64,000 nucleotides of DNA from Flavobacterium sp. LHD-85 (GTDB lineage: Bacteria > Bacteroidota > Bacteroidia > Flavobacteriales > Flavobacteriaceae), in assembly GCF_030929595.1 (NCBI RefSeq), contig NZ_JAVFVR010000016.1, positions 143,286 through 207,285 on the forward strand, written 5' to 3'. Positions 44,004 to 51,949 of this stretch are shown one piece after another; position 1 is the first letter of the stretch, and the number at the start of each line of letters is the position of its first letter. The notes under the pieces are model-generated. The model saw nothing but the letters and a program-made list of their open reading frames with translations. It made no database searches and had not been told where the DNA came from. A program made the translations under genes and the position numbers.

Positions 44004-44622
44004 AAACAAGTAGCGCTTTTATAGTTTGTTGAATGTGCTTTGTAAGATCGTTTTTAATGTAATTGTTAAACATTTCTTCGGTTTTTAGATCAAATAATTC
44101 TTCGAAGAAAGAGCGATTCATGTGAAAGTGAAAAAAGGTTCCAATAATCGTAGGCGTAATAAGTTGGATATTAACATCTTTTCTAAAAACTCCCTGGGCT
44201 TGACCTTGCTTGATAATGCTTTCAACCGATTTTAAATTTCCTTTTTTAAGTTCAGTAAAAGCTTGAAGGCTTTTTTCTCTCTTTTTGTTATAAAGTTCAA
44301 AATGTAAAACCCTGTAAATCCCTTTGTTAAGGCAAATTCTGTTGATGTAAATTTCGATTAATTTATTGACTTTTTCAAGAGGTTCTATGTCTTCTTGCAA
44401 TAAATTTTCGAGTTGTAGTTTTAAATCAACGGTTTTGTGAAAAATAAGAGCTTCAAGTAGCCTTTCTTTTGAACCAAAATAATAAGAGACCATAGCAATG
44501 TTAATTTTGGCCTCTTTGGAGATATCCCGTATCGATGTACCCTCAAATCCTTTCTCAGAAAAAAGTCTTTCTGCAACATTAAGAATCTGAATTTTTTTAT
44601 CGTTCAATTCGATGTGTGACAT
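43993..44622 (-). CDS. TetR/AcrR family regulator of the efflux operon
   Basis: The start chosen is the ATG at 44622 (MSHIELNDKKIQILNVAERLF), giving 209 residues; eight more upstream codons are open. The helix-turn-helix reads GTSIRDISKEAKINIAMVSYYFGSKERLL. The C-terminal domain (YINRICLNKGIYRVLHFELY, HFHMNRSFFEELFDL) is of the TetR_C type seen in Bacteroidota efflux regulators. It is the first gene of tetR-tolC-hlyD-emrB, and two tandem palindromes directly before it are its likely operators, so the operon should be autorepressed and induced by a pump substrate. Confidence 0.92.
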   Translation of the reverse strand: MSHIELNDKKIQILNVAERLFSEKGFEGTSIRDISKEAKINIAMVSYYFGSKERLLEALIFHKTVDLKLQLENLLQEDIEPLEKVNKLIEIYINRICLNKGIYRVLHFELYNKKREKSLQAFTELKKGNLKSVESIIKQGQAQGVFRKDVNIQLITPTIIGTFFHFHMNRSFFEELFDLKTEEMFNNYIKNDLTKHIQQTIKALLVYEN

Positions 44623-44648
44623 GGTATTGTTTCTAATCGGATGCAAAA

Positions 44649-44681
44649 TTAAACACTTGTTTAATTTAAACGCTTGTTTAA
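44649..44681 (-). promoter_or_regulatory. Two tandem TetR-type operators before the efflux operon
   Basis: TTAAACACTTGTTTAA (44649-44664) and TTAAACGCTTGTTTAA (44666-44681) are near-palindromes that differ at one base, with centres 17 bases apart. They start 27 bases upstream of the regulator ATG, where a promoter must lie. Confidence 0.8.
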
Positions 44682-44754
44682 TTTTATTTTAACACAATAT
44701 TAACATAAAGCGTTTTCGATAATTTATGTTAATTTGTTCTTTAATTAGTTAAAA

Positions 44755-44787
44755 TAAAAAAGCCTGAAAACTCGAGTTTTCAGGCTT
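44755..44787 (-). terminator. Intrinsic terminator at the end of the trp gene cluster
   Basis: On the minus strand AAGCCTGAAAACTC pairs perfectly with GAGTTTTCAGGCTT (44787-44760), followed by T. It lies 10 bases after the stop of the last lipoprotein gene and separates the trp cluster from the efflux regulator. Confidence 0.9.
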
Positions 44788-44797
44788 AATATTTTAA

Positions 44798-45511
44798 TTA
44801 ATCTTTAGGTAGTTTTACTTCTTTGAAAATTCCTATATTAGAAAATGAGCTAATTTTAGTTTTGTTTTTTGGTGTTAGATCATATCGTATATTAGAAATA
44901 ATTTCATTTTTTTGCGATAGTTTTAAATCTTCAATTGATATTTCTGAAACAATATTTGAGGCTTTAGTCCTGATGAAAATATTTGTCTTTTTGAATTTTA
45001 AAATATCCAAATGTTCGGGTTCTAAACTCTTAATGTCATTTAAATTATAAAAGGAAATACTATCTCGAGATTCTTTAAATGTTTCAAATTGATATTCTTT
45101 GTAACCTTGACTTCTAAGTACAAAACCTTCATTTTGAAAAATTTTAGCTTTAATTTTAATTCCTTTTTCTTCACTATCCTTAATTTTTAAAGGTATAAAG
45201 ATTTTGTTAGGAGTTATTTGATCATCAAGTTCTTCGCAGGTAACGCCAGAAATATTTTGTTTTGTCGGAATAGTTTCAAAATATTGAAAAGGTAATGATT
45301 CAACATTATTAATATCAAATACATTAGTTGAATCTAGAATAACATATCCAAATTTGTGTGAATCGCGTCCTCCCCAAGCGTCATATTTATAAATAACTTT
45401 AGAGGAATTTTCAATTTTTTGAACAAAAAGTTCTGAAATTTTCCAACTGAAATCACAACTCATATTTAAAAAGAGTGCTGTTATAAATAAGAAAATTTTA
45501 AAATATTTCAT
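44798..45511 (-). CDS. Putative lipoprotein, function unknown
   Basis: The 237-residue protein has a lipoprotein signal (MKYFKIFLFITALFLNMSC, Cys at 19). I recognise no domain. It has many strands and polar residues, a DAWGGRDSHKFGYVILDSTN segment near residue 45, and no Cys after the lipobox except one in VTCEELDDQI. It follows trpA by 19 bases on the same strand and ends at a terminator, so it is probably transcribed with the trp operon, at least in part. No link to tryptophan is evident; it may be a passenger gene. Confidence 0.72.
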   Translation of the reverse strand: MKYFKIFLFITALFLNMSCDFSWKISELFVQKIENSSKVIYKYDAWGGRDSHKFGYVILDSTNVFDINNVESLPFQYFETIPTKQNISGVTCEELDDQITPNKIFIPLKIKDSEEKGIKIKAKIFQNEGFVLRSQGYKEYQFETFKESRDSISFYNLNDIKSLEPEHLDILKFKKTNIFIRTKASNIVSEISIEDLKLSQKNEIISNIRYDLTPKNKTKISSFSNIGIFKEVKLPKD

Positions 45512-45530
45512 TAATTTTTTTAAAATCTAT

Positions 45531-46292
45531 TTATCGAATCTCTCCAACAAATTCCTCAATTTTCCCACTTCCACTTTCACTCAAATGCTTGATAAAAGCA
45601 CTTCCAATAATAGCACCTTTTGCGTATTTGGTTGCTTGATTAAAAGTTTCTTTGTTAGAAATTCCGAAACCTACAATTTGAGGATTTTTTAAATTCAGAT
45701 TAGAGATTCTTTCAAAATAGCTTTCTTGAACATCACCAAAACCAGATTGAGATCCTGTTACGCTTGCAGAACTTACCATATAAATAAATCCGTTTGAAAC
45801 GCTGTCGATAAAACGAATACGTTCGTCTGAAGTTTGAGGCGTAATTAAAAACACGTTTATTAATCCGTATTTTTCAAAAATCGTTTTGTATTCATCAGCA
45901 TAAACATCAACAGGAAGGTCAGGAATAATTAAACCGTCAATTCCAATTTCAGCACATTTTTGGCAAAAAGCTTCAACTCCATATTGCAGCATCGGATTAA
46001 AATATCCCATAATAATCAACGGAATTTTTACGCTTTCGCGAATGTTTTTCAGCTGATCAAAAAGGATTTGAGTTGTCATTCCGTTATGAAGTGCTTGCGT
46101 AGAACTCGCTTGAATTGTCGGACCATCTGCCAAAGGATCACTAAAAGGAAGTCCGATTTCGATTAAATCAACTCCGTTTTTTTCTAAATCCTGAATAATC
46201 TGTACGGTATCATTTAAATTAGGATATCCGGCAGAAAAATAGATCGAAAGGATCTTTTTATCTTCTTGTAACTTTTGAGTTATTCTGTTCAT
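45531..46292 (-). CDS. trpA: Tryptophan synthase alpha subunit
   Basis: The 253-residue protein is a TIM-barrel enzyme that cleaves indole-3-glycerol phosphate to indole and glyceraldehyde phosphate. The catalytic pair is visible as E45 in LIEIGLPFSDP and D56 in LADGPT. The loop YMVSSASVTGSQSG and the phosphate-binding GFGISNKE and GAIIGSAF are present. Indole is passed to the beta subunit (trpB), from which it is separated by one unrelated gene. Last biosynthetic gene of the cluster. Confidence 0.97.
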   Translation of the reverse strand: MNRITQKLQEDKKILSIYFSAGYPNLNDTVQIIQDLEKNGVDLIEIGLPFSDPLADGPTIQASSTQALHNGMTTQILFDQLKNIRESVKIPLIIMGYFNPMLQYGVEAFCQKCAEIGIDGLIIPDLPVDVYADEYKTIFEKYGLINVFLITPQTSDERIRFIDSVSNGFIYMVSSASVTGSQSGFGDVQESYFERISNLNLKNPQIVGFGISNKETFNQATKYAKGAIIGSAFIKHLSESGSGKIEEFVGEIR

Positions 46293-46385
46293 TTTAATAT
46301 ATTTTTTTAACCTAAGAGGTTTTAGTAACTTTAGGTATTTCCTCGCTTTGGTTTTGTCTGTGCCGCTGCTAAGATTATTTTCTAA

Positions 46386-46706
46386 TTATTTGTTTTCGGT
46401 ATAAACCCAAGCAACTGTTCCAGATTTCAGTTTAACCTGAACTCTTCTGTACGAATTAGATTCAAATAAATCGACTTTTGCTAAATCTGCATTAGAAACA
46501 TTAAAGACTACGCCATGTATATTTTCTTCTGCATTTTCACTTGCAATTGCTACCACATAATCTGCCATTCCAAATTCTTCTTCGATCTGTAAACTTTTTA
46601 GTTTATAACCCAAGAGCTGATCTGGAGTTCCAACTAATACTTTTTTAAAAATCTGCATTTGAACTTGTTTCGATCTTAATGTTCCGTATGAGAATAACTT
46701 TTCCAT
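46386..46706 (-). CDS. Gamma-glutamylcyclotransferase (AIG2-like) family protein
   Basis: The 106-residue protein has the family start LFSYGTLRS (phosphate/substrate-binding YGTLR loop) and the later HGVVFNVSNADLAKVDLFES, where the Glu of the last segment fits the position of the acid residue of gamma-glutamylcyclotransferases. The end WVYTENK is also typical. It could release 5-oxoproline from gamma-glutamyl amines or peptides. It sits between trpB and trpA on the same strand (gaps of 56 and 93 bases) and therefore is probably in the trp transcript without an obvious role in the pathway. Confidence 0.88.
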   Translation of the reverse strand: MEKLFSYGTLRSKQVQMQIFKKVLVGTPDQLLGYKLKSLQIEEEFGMADYVVAIASENAEENIHGVVFNVSNADLAKVDLFESNSYRRVQVKLKSGTVAWVYTENK

Positions 46707-46762
46707 AATTATATTTTTCTCGTTAATAGTTGCGATTAGAGATGTGCAAATTAATACTTTTA

Positions 46763-47944
46763 TTACAATTTAAAGTAATCAATGTAATTATCTAAATCTT
46801 TATCGCCACGTCCAGAAAGGCTGATTACAACAATATCTTCAGGCTTGAATTTCTTTTGATCCAAAACGGCAAATGCGTGAGCACTTTCTATAGCTGGAAT
46901 AATTCCTTCTAATTTCGTAAGCTGTAAACCAGCATTCATAGCATCGTCATCGGTTACAGAGAAAAATTCTCCTCGTCCTGTTTGCGCTAAATGAGCGTGT
47001 AAAGGGCCAACTCCAGGATAATCTAATCCAGCTGAAATAGAATATGGTTCTGTAATTTGTCCGTCTGGTGTTTGCATTAAAAGCGTTTTACAGCCGTGAA
47101 TAACACCAACTTTTCCTAGTTTGCTTGTTGCCGCACTATGGCCGCTATCAACTCCTTTTCCAGCTGCTTCAACCGCAATAATTCCAACTTCTGGCTCATG
47201 CAAAAAGTGATAGTATGTTCCAGCAGCATTACTTCCTCCACCAATACAAGCCACAACGTAATCAGGATTTTCGCGTCCTTCTTTTTCTTTCAATTGCCAT
47301 TTGATTTCTTCTGAAATAATGCTCTGAAAACGCGTCACCATATCTGGATAAGGATGCGGTCCAATTGCAGATCCAATAATATAATGTGTATCTACAGGAT
47401 TATTGATCCAATCGCGAATGGCTTCGTTTGTAGCATCTTTTAAAGTTCTTGAACCCGAAAGTGCCGGACGAACTTCTGCGCCTAACATTTTCATGCGCGC
47501 CACGTTTGGTGCTTGACGTGCGATGTCAATTTCGCCCATATAAACAATGCATTCAATTCCCATTAAAGCACAAACTGTTGCAGTTGCCACGCCATGCTGA
47601 CCTGCTCCAGTTTCGGCAATAATTCTTTTTTTGCCCAGACGTTTTGCTAATAAAATCTGCCCGATTGTATTGTTTACTTTGTGCGCGCCGGTATGGTTTA
47701 AGTCTTCTCTTTTTAGATAAACTTTGGTGTTGTATTTTTCAGATAAACGTTTTGCAAAATACAACGGACTCGGGCGCCCAACGTAATCTTTTAGCAATTG
47801 GTTGAACTCTGCTTTAAAATCAGGTTCATCCATTATGCTTAAATATTTCTGGCGTAATTCTTCTACATTTGGATACAGCATTTCTGGAATGTAAGCTCCT
47901 CCAAATTCTCCGTAATATCCTTTTTTGTTAACGTTAAAACTCAT
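46763..47944 (-). CDS. trpB: Tryptophan synthase beta subunit
   Basis: This 393-residue PLP enzyme of the TrpB1 type has the Schiff-base lysine K89 in HTGAHKVNN, the following ETGAGQHG loop with the catalytic Glu, the phosphate-binding GGGSNAAG, and SAGLDYPGVGPLHA. It condenses indole with serine. Length and segments are complete. It lies 12 bases after trpF. The alpha subunit gene follows after an inserted cyclotransferase-like gene. Confidence 0.98.
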   Translation of the reverse strand: MSFNVNKKGYYGEFGGAYIPEMLYPNVEELRQKYLSIMDEPDFKAEFNQLLKDYVGRPSPLYFAKRLSEKYNTKVYLKREDLNHTGAHKVNNTIGQILLAKRLGKKRIIAETGAGQHGVATATVCALMGIECIVYMGEIDIARQAPNVARMKMLGAEVRPALSGSRTLKDATNEAIRDWINNPVDTHYIIGSAIGPHPYPDMVTRFQSIISEEIKWQLKEKEGRENPDYVVACIGGGSNAAGTYYHFLHEPEVGIIAVEAAGKGVDSGHSAATSKLGKVGVIHGCKTLLMQTPDGQITEPYSISAGLDYPGVGPLHAHLAQTGRGEFFSVTDDDAMNAGLQLTKLEGIIPAIESAHAFAVLDQKKFKPEDIVVISLSGRGDKDLDNYIDYFKL

Positions 47945-47955
47945 TTTTTTAAATT

Positions 47956-48588
47956 TTAAAAGTTGGCAACATCAAATTTGCGTTTGAAATTGCTTAATAG
48001 ATTTTTATTTTTTAGCCCTGGTTCGATTTCAAATTTACTGTTTACATCGACAGCGTAGATCGGTAAATTGGTTTTTGAAATTTCTTCAATAGCTTTTAGT
48101 TCTTTCATTCCGATTCCGCCACTTAAAAAGAAAGGCTTTTTCGAATTGTATTTTTTTAAAATGCTCCAGTCGAAAGTTGTTCCGTTTCCGCCAGGCAGTT
48201 TTCCTTTCGTGTCAAATAGAAAATAATCACAGACATTTTCAAAAGGCTTTATTGTTTCGAAATCAAAATTTTCATCTGCCGAAAATACTTTTATGATTTC
48301 AATTTTCTTTGGCAATTGATTTTTTAATTCTGATAAAAATTCAACAGATTCACTTCCGTGAAGCTGAACGGCTTGTAAGTTGTATTTTTCAACTTTTTCT
48401 AGAATTTCTTCTTGGCTTTGATCGACAAAAACGCCCACTTTTTTGATTGTTTTTATCAATTCGGGAACATTTTCGCTGCAATATCTAGCGGATTTTTCCC
48501 AGAAAATAAATCCCATATAGTCAGGCAAAAGAGCGCCTACTTCGAGAATATTTTCAGGATATTTCATACCGCATATTTTGAGTTTCAT
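47956..48588 (-). CDS. trpF: Phosphoribosylanthranilate isomerase
   Basis: From the ATG at 48588 the protein has 210 residues and begins with the family signature MKLKICGMK (catalytic Cys6). A further 26 codons are open upstream but show no family similarity and run into a repeat, so they are not included. Other segments: VGVFVDQSQEEI, LQAVQLHGSE, DTKGKLPGGNGTTFDW, FFLSGGIG and the acid region VDVNSKFEIEPGLKN. It isomerises phosphoribosylanthranilate to the ribulose form, the substrate of TrpC. Confidence 0.96.
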   Translation of the reverse strand: MKLKICGMKYPENILEVGALLPDYMGFIFWEKSARYCSENVPELIKTIKKVGVFVDQSQEEILEKVEKYNLQAVQLHGSESVEFLSELKNQLPKKIEIIKVFSADENFDFETIKPFENVCDYFLFDTKGKLPGGNGTTFDWSILKKYNSKKPFFLSGGIGMKELKAIEEISKTNLPIYAVDVNSKFEIEPGLKNKNLLSNFKRKFDVANF

Positions 48589-48686
48589 TTCGTTGTGTGT
48601 TTTTAACGCAAAGCGCGCTAAGGTTTTTCTTTCTGTATTGTGTTTAGCATGCGAAAAAGTTCGCAAAGCTTTGTATTAATTTTTCA

Positions 48687-48742
48687 CCACGAATTACTCG
48701 AATTACACTAATTAAATTCGTGGAGATTAGTGTAATTCGTGG
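48687..48742. repeat. Inverted repeat of the CCACGAATTACACTAA family inside the trp operon
   Basis: GAATTACACTAAT (near 48701-48713) pairs with ATTAGTGTAATTC (48726-48738), and CCACGAATT (48687-48695) with AATTCGTGG (48734-48742). It lies between trpC and trpF. Confidence 0.75.
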
Positions 48743-48750
48743 CAACTTTT

Positions 48751-49530
48751 TTAAAGCTGTTTAATAAATTCTGTTGCAGCCTCACCTGCGTTATCAGTTT
48801 TCATGAAGTTTTCTCCAATCAGGAAACCTTTGTAGTCGTATGGTTTTAGTTCGTGAATGGCTTCAATTGATGAAATACCGCTTTCAGATACTTTTACAAA
48901 ATCGTTTGGAATTTGAGAAGCTAATTCTTTACTGAAATCTAAGCTTACTTCAAATGTTTTTAGGTTTCTGTTATTTACACCAATCATATCTAAACTTGGC
49001 ATAATCGATTTTTCTAGTTCCTCTTGATTATGAACTTCCAATAAAACTTCTAAACCTAGATTTTTAGCAAATTCAGATAAAGATTTAATTTCTTCACGAG
49101 TTAAAACTGCTGCGATTAATAAAATCAAATCGGCTCCATGTGCTTTTGCCTCAAGAATTTGATATTCATCTACAATAAATTCTTTTCGCAAAAGCGGAAT
49201 ATTTACTGAAGCTCTTGCTAAAAGTAAATCGTCGAGAGATCCCCCAAAGTATTTTCCGTCGGTTAAAACTGAAATTCCGCAAGCTCCAGCATTTTCGTAA
49301 CCTTTTACTACTTCTTCAACCGTAAAATTATTGTTGATGATTGATTTTGAAGGAGAACGGCGTTTGTGTTCAGCAATAATTCCAGAATTGCTTTCTCTTA
49401 ATTTCTGGCTAAGAGAAATAGTCTGTTTTCCAAAAAACACTGAAGCTTCCAATTGAGAAACTGGAATAATCGATTTTTTCAGAACAACTTCTCTTTTTTT
49501 ATCTATTATTATTTTATCTAAAATGTTCAT
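48751..49530 (-). CDS. trpC: Indole-3-glycerol phosphate synthase
   Basis: This 259-residue TIM-barrel enzyme begins MNILDKIIIDKKREV. The catalytic lysines and Glu are in IIAEHKRRSPSKS and PLLRKEFIVDEYQI, with LEVLLEVHNQEEL, IGVNNRNLKTFEV and the phosphate loops SESGI and GFLIGENFM. It closes the indole ring by decarboxylation. Monofunctional; trpF is a separate gene downstream, and trpD lies upstream. Confidence 0.97.
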   Translation of the reverse strand: MNILDKIIIDKKREVVLKKSIIPVSQLEASVFFGKQTISLSQKLRESNSGIIAEHKRRSPSKSIINNNFTVEEVVKGYENAGACGISVLTDGKYFGGSLDDLLLARASVNIPLLRKEFIVDEYQILEAKAHGADLILLIAAVLTREEIKSLSEFAKNLGLEVLLEVHNQEELEKSIMPSLDMIGVNNRNLKTFEVSLDFSKELASQIPNDFVKVSESGISSIEAIHELKPYDYKGFLIGENFMKTDNAGEAATEFIKQL

Positions 49531-49542
49531 TGTTGTTGTTTT

Positions 49543-49600
49543 GCCACGAAGTCACAAAGGCACAAATTTAATTAGTGCTAATTCGTGAAATTTGTGTTTG
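49543..49600. repeat. Degenerate intergenic repeat between trpD and trpC
   Basis: GCCACGAAGTCACAAAGGCACAAATT (from 49543) is answered by AATTCGTGAAATTTGTG (ending near 49596). The words match the families at 26821 and 13019. Confidence 0.55.
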
Positions 49601-49604
49601 TTTT

Positions 49605-50597
49605 TTATTTACTTAATTCTTGTAATTTTTTTAACGCTTGAAGTCCTTTTCCAGACAATAAACTTTCTTTTGCTAATTCAAATCCTTCTTTTGGAGAACA
49701 TTTTGTAACCGTCGCGATTGCCATTGCTGCATTAGCGTAAACCACATTATTCTGCGCTTCGTTTCCTTTTCCTGAAATAATATTGGTAAAAATTTCTGCT
49801 GATTCTTCGATGGTTTTTCCGCCTTCGATTTCTGTCTGAGATAAAAGCTGAACGCCAAAATCTTCTGGATTCAACATCCCTTCCATATGATTAGAAATTG
49901 TTTTTGTCGGACCTGTCAATGAAATTTCATCATATCCGTCAAGCGAATGCAGGATGGTAAAATTCACATCGGTATTTTGATATAAATAAGCATACATTCT
50001 TGCCAATTCTAAGTTGAAAACCCCAACCAACTGGTTTTGCGGAAATGAGGGATTAACCATTGGCCCTAACATATTAAAGAATGTTTTTACAGCCAGTTCT
50101 TTTCTAATTGGCCCAACATTTTTCATCGCTGGGTGAAATAGGGGAGCATGCAAGACACAGATTCCAGCTTGATCAATACATTTTTCTAAAAATGAAGGAT
50201 CATTGCTGAATTTTATTCCCATCTTTTCCATTACGTTGCTTGATCCAGAAATAGATGAAACTCCATAATTTCCGTGTTTTGCCACTTTTATTCCAGCTCC
50301 AGCAGATACAAAAGAAGCTAAAGTTGAAATATTGAAAGTATCTTTTCCATCACCGCCCGTTCCGCATAAATCGATGGTGTTGTAAGCTGATAAATCGACA
50401 CGAATACATAAATCTAACAAAGCTTCACGAAAGCCCGAAAGTTCATCAATTGTAATGCTTCGCATCATAAAAACGGTCAAAAATGCCGAAATCTGACTTG
50501 GATTATATTGACCGCTTGAAATATTAATCAATACGTTTTTTGCTTCTTCTTTAGTAAGAACTTCGTGGTTGATTAATTTGTTTAATATAGTTTTCAT
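49605..50597 (-). CDS. trpD: Anthranilate phosphoribosyltransferase
   Basis: The 330-residue enzyme has the class-specific PRPP motif LCGTGGDGKDTFNIST, the KHGNYGVSSISGSSNVMEKMG segment that binds PRPP and anthranilate, HAPLFHPAMKNVGPIRKELAVKTFFNMLGP, and SLDGYDEISLTGPT. It transfers the ribose phosphate to anthranilate, the second step of the pathway. It is separated from trpG by 140 bases of repeats. Confidence 0.97.
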   Translation of the reverse strand: MKTILNKLINHEVLTKEEAKNVLINISSGQYNPSQISAFLTVFMMRSITIDELSGFREALLDLCIRVDLSAYNTIDLCGTGGDGKDTFNISTLASFVSAGAGIKVAKHGNYGVSSISGSSNVMEKMGIKFSNDPSFLEKCIDQAGICVLHAPLFHPAMKNVGPIRKELAVKTFFNMLGPMVNPSFPQNQLVGVFNLELARMYAYLYQNTDVNFTILHSLDGYDEISLTGPTKTISNHMEGMLNPEDFGVQLLSQTEIEGGKTIEESAEIFTNIISGKGNEAQNNVVYANAAMAIATVTKCSPKEGFELAKESLLSGKGLQALKKLQELSK

Positions 50598-50602
50598 TGA
50601 AA

Positions 50603-50735
50603 TTTAGTCTTAAAGTCTAAAGTCGAAGGTCTTAAAGTCCTTGACTTTGTAATTCATTTTTTTTCTTGTATTTTTTAGTTTTAAAATAGCGAAAGACCTT
50701 TTTTTGACTTTATGACTTTCGACTTTAAAACTTTC
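50603..50735. repeat. Inverted repeat between trpG and trpD (AAAGTCGAAGGTCTTAAAGTC words)
   Basis: TCTTAAAGTCTAAAGTCGAAGGTCTTAAAGTCC (from 50609) is answered by GACTTTATGACTTTCGACTTTAAAACTTTCGAC (near 50706-50738). It fills the gap within the operon; no gene is seen. Confidence 0.65.
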
Positions 50736-50737
50736 GA

Positions 50738-51304
50738 CTAGCTGTTAATCCAATTCTCTAAAATCTTTTTCCCATTTGGTGTCAAAACGCTTTCTGGGTG
50801 AAACTGAACGCCTCTTACATCATAATTTTTGTGACGTAAAGACATAATTTGTCCATTTTCATCTACTGAAGTTGCTTCTAAATCTTCAGGTAAATTGCTG
50901 TCAACAACCCAAGAATGGTATCTTCCAACTTCGAATTCATTTCCTAAGCCTTCAAATAAAATTTCGTCGTCTACTAAAGTCTTTACATTTGTTGCAACGC
51001 CGTGATATACTTTGTCAAGGTTTGAAAGCGTTCCGCCAAAAACTTCTCCAATTGCCTGCTGTCCTAAACAGACTCCAAGAATACTTTTTGTTGGACTGTA
51101 TTTTTCGATTACTGTTTTTAATAAACCAGCTTCATCAGGAATTCCAGGTCCTGGAGAAAGTAATATTTTTTCGAAAGAAGCGATTTCATCAATATCAAAT
51201 TCATCGTTTCTGTAAACGGTAACTTCGCAGTCTAAATCTTCTAAATAGTGCACCAAGTTGTAAGTGAAACTATCGTAATTGTCTATAACTAAAATCTTTT
51301 TCAT
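50738..51304 (-). CDS. trpG: Anthranilate synthase glutamine amidotransferase component
   Basis: This 188-residue class I amidotransferase begins ILVIDNYDSFTYNLVHYL. The nucleophile is C79 in GVCLGQQAIGE. The other triad residues are H169 and E171 in FHPES. The SPGPGIPDEAG oxyanion segment is intact. It supplies ammonia to TrpE for anthranilate synthesis. In the operon it is separated from trpE by one small lipoprotein gene, unusual because trpE and trpG are normally adjacent. Confidence 0.97.
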   Translation of the reverse strand: MKKILVIDNYDSFTYNLVHYLEDLDCEVTVYRNDEFDIDEIASFEKILLSPGPGIPDEAGLLKTVIEKYSPTKSILGVCLGQQAIGEVFGGTLSNLDKVYHGVATNVKTLVDDEILFEGLGNEFEVGRYHSWVVDSNLPEDLEATSVDENGQIMSLRHKNYDVRGVQFHPESVLTPNGKKILENWINS

Positions 51305-51389
51305 TTTTTTTAAGGTTCTAAGTTGCTAAGGTTCTGAGTTACTAAGTTTTTTTGCTGAAAACTGAGACTGAGACTGGCAACTAAATTTT
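51305..51389. repeat. GGTTCTAAGTTGCTAAGG-type repeat within the trp operon
   Basis: GGTTCTAAGTTGCTAAGGTTCTGAGTTACTAAG (from 51312) followed by ACTGAGACTGAGACTGG words. The same words occur at 39848-39940 (GAGGTTCTAAGATTCTAAGG, then CTGAAAACTG) and 31599-31640 in inverted sense. Confidence 0.6.
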
Positions 51390-51833
51390 TTATTTTTCTC
51401 GAACGTATTTTTCTACAATAACACGATCTACGCCTAATTTTTCTACTTTTTCTACTCCTTTTTGAATCAAGGTGTCGTTTTGAACTTTCACCACAAATTC
51501 AAATTTGTTGTCTTCCCAATCGCGGTTGTTGAAAAACTCTAAATGTTCTGTGTAAACACTGTCTTTTAAAGTATATTTTCCGCCTCCGCCAAAGAATAAT
51601 GCTGCTGTTGTATCTTTTCCGTGTTTCAAATCATGATTAAAAAATGCAAAATGTGTATCGTTAATAATTTTAATCATTTTTGTTTTTGAATTGAAAGTCG
51701 AGAATGTCGAATCTTTCTCTGTCGTTTCAGCTGATATAAGACGCCAGGTTCCTTCAATCGGATTTTGCTTTTTTTCTGAATTGCAAGAAGTCATAGTAAT
51801 GATTAAAACTAAAATTGATACTGCGTTTTTCAT
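51390..51833 (-). CDS. Lipocalin-like lipoprotein inside the trp operon
   Basis: This 147-residue lipoprotein has its lipobox near residue 17 (ITMTSC). The mature part opens with NPIEGTWRLISAE, the G-x-W signature common to lipocalin-like domains, followed by alternating strands (MIKIINDTHFAFFNHD, KYTLKDSVYTEHLEFF, KFEFVVKVQNDTLIQKG) that would form a small barrel. It may bind a hydrophobic ligand in the periplasm. Its place between trpE and trpG, with no pathway link, suggests an inserted passenger. Transcription with the trp genes is likely because no terminator separates them. Confidence 0.82.
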   Translation of the reverse strand: MKNAVSILVLIITMTSCNSEKKQNPIEGTWRLISAETTEKDSTFSTFNSKTKMIKIINDTHFAFFNHDLKHGKDTTAALFFGGGGKYTLKDSVYTEHLEFFNNRDWEDNKFEFVVKVQNDTLIQKGVEKVEKLGVDRVIVEKYVREK

Positions 51834-51867
51834 GTTTTGGTGGTTTTTATAGTTTGTTTTTTAATTG

Positions 51868-51946
51868 TTTCAGGTTTCAGGTTTCAAGTTTCAGATTTCA
51901 AGTTTCACGTTCCAATAACTTGAAACCTGAAACTAAAAAAAACTTG
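51868..51946. repeat. TTTCAGGTTTCAAG-type inverted repeat after trpE
   Basis: TTCAGGTTTCAGGTTTCAAGTTTCAG (from 51870) is answered by CTTGAAACCTGAAACT (near 51919-51934) and CTTGAAACTAAA. It fills the 116-base gap. Confidence 0.65.
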
Positions 51947-51949
51947 AAA

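Noticed and set aside
48589..48666. A longer start for trpF
   Set aside because: The family signature begins at 48588 and the extra codons run toward a repeat.
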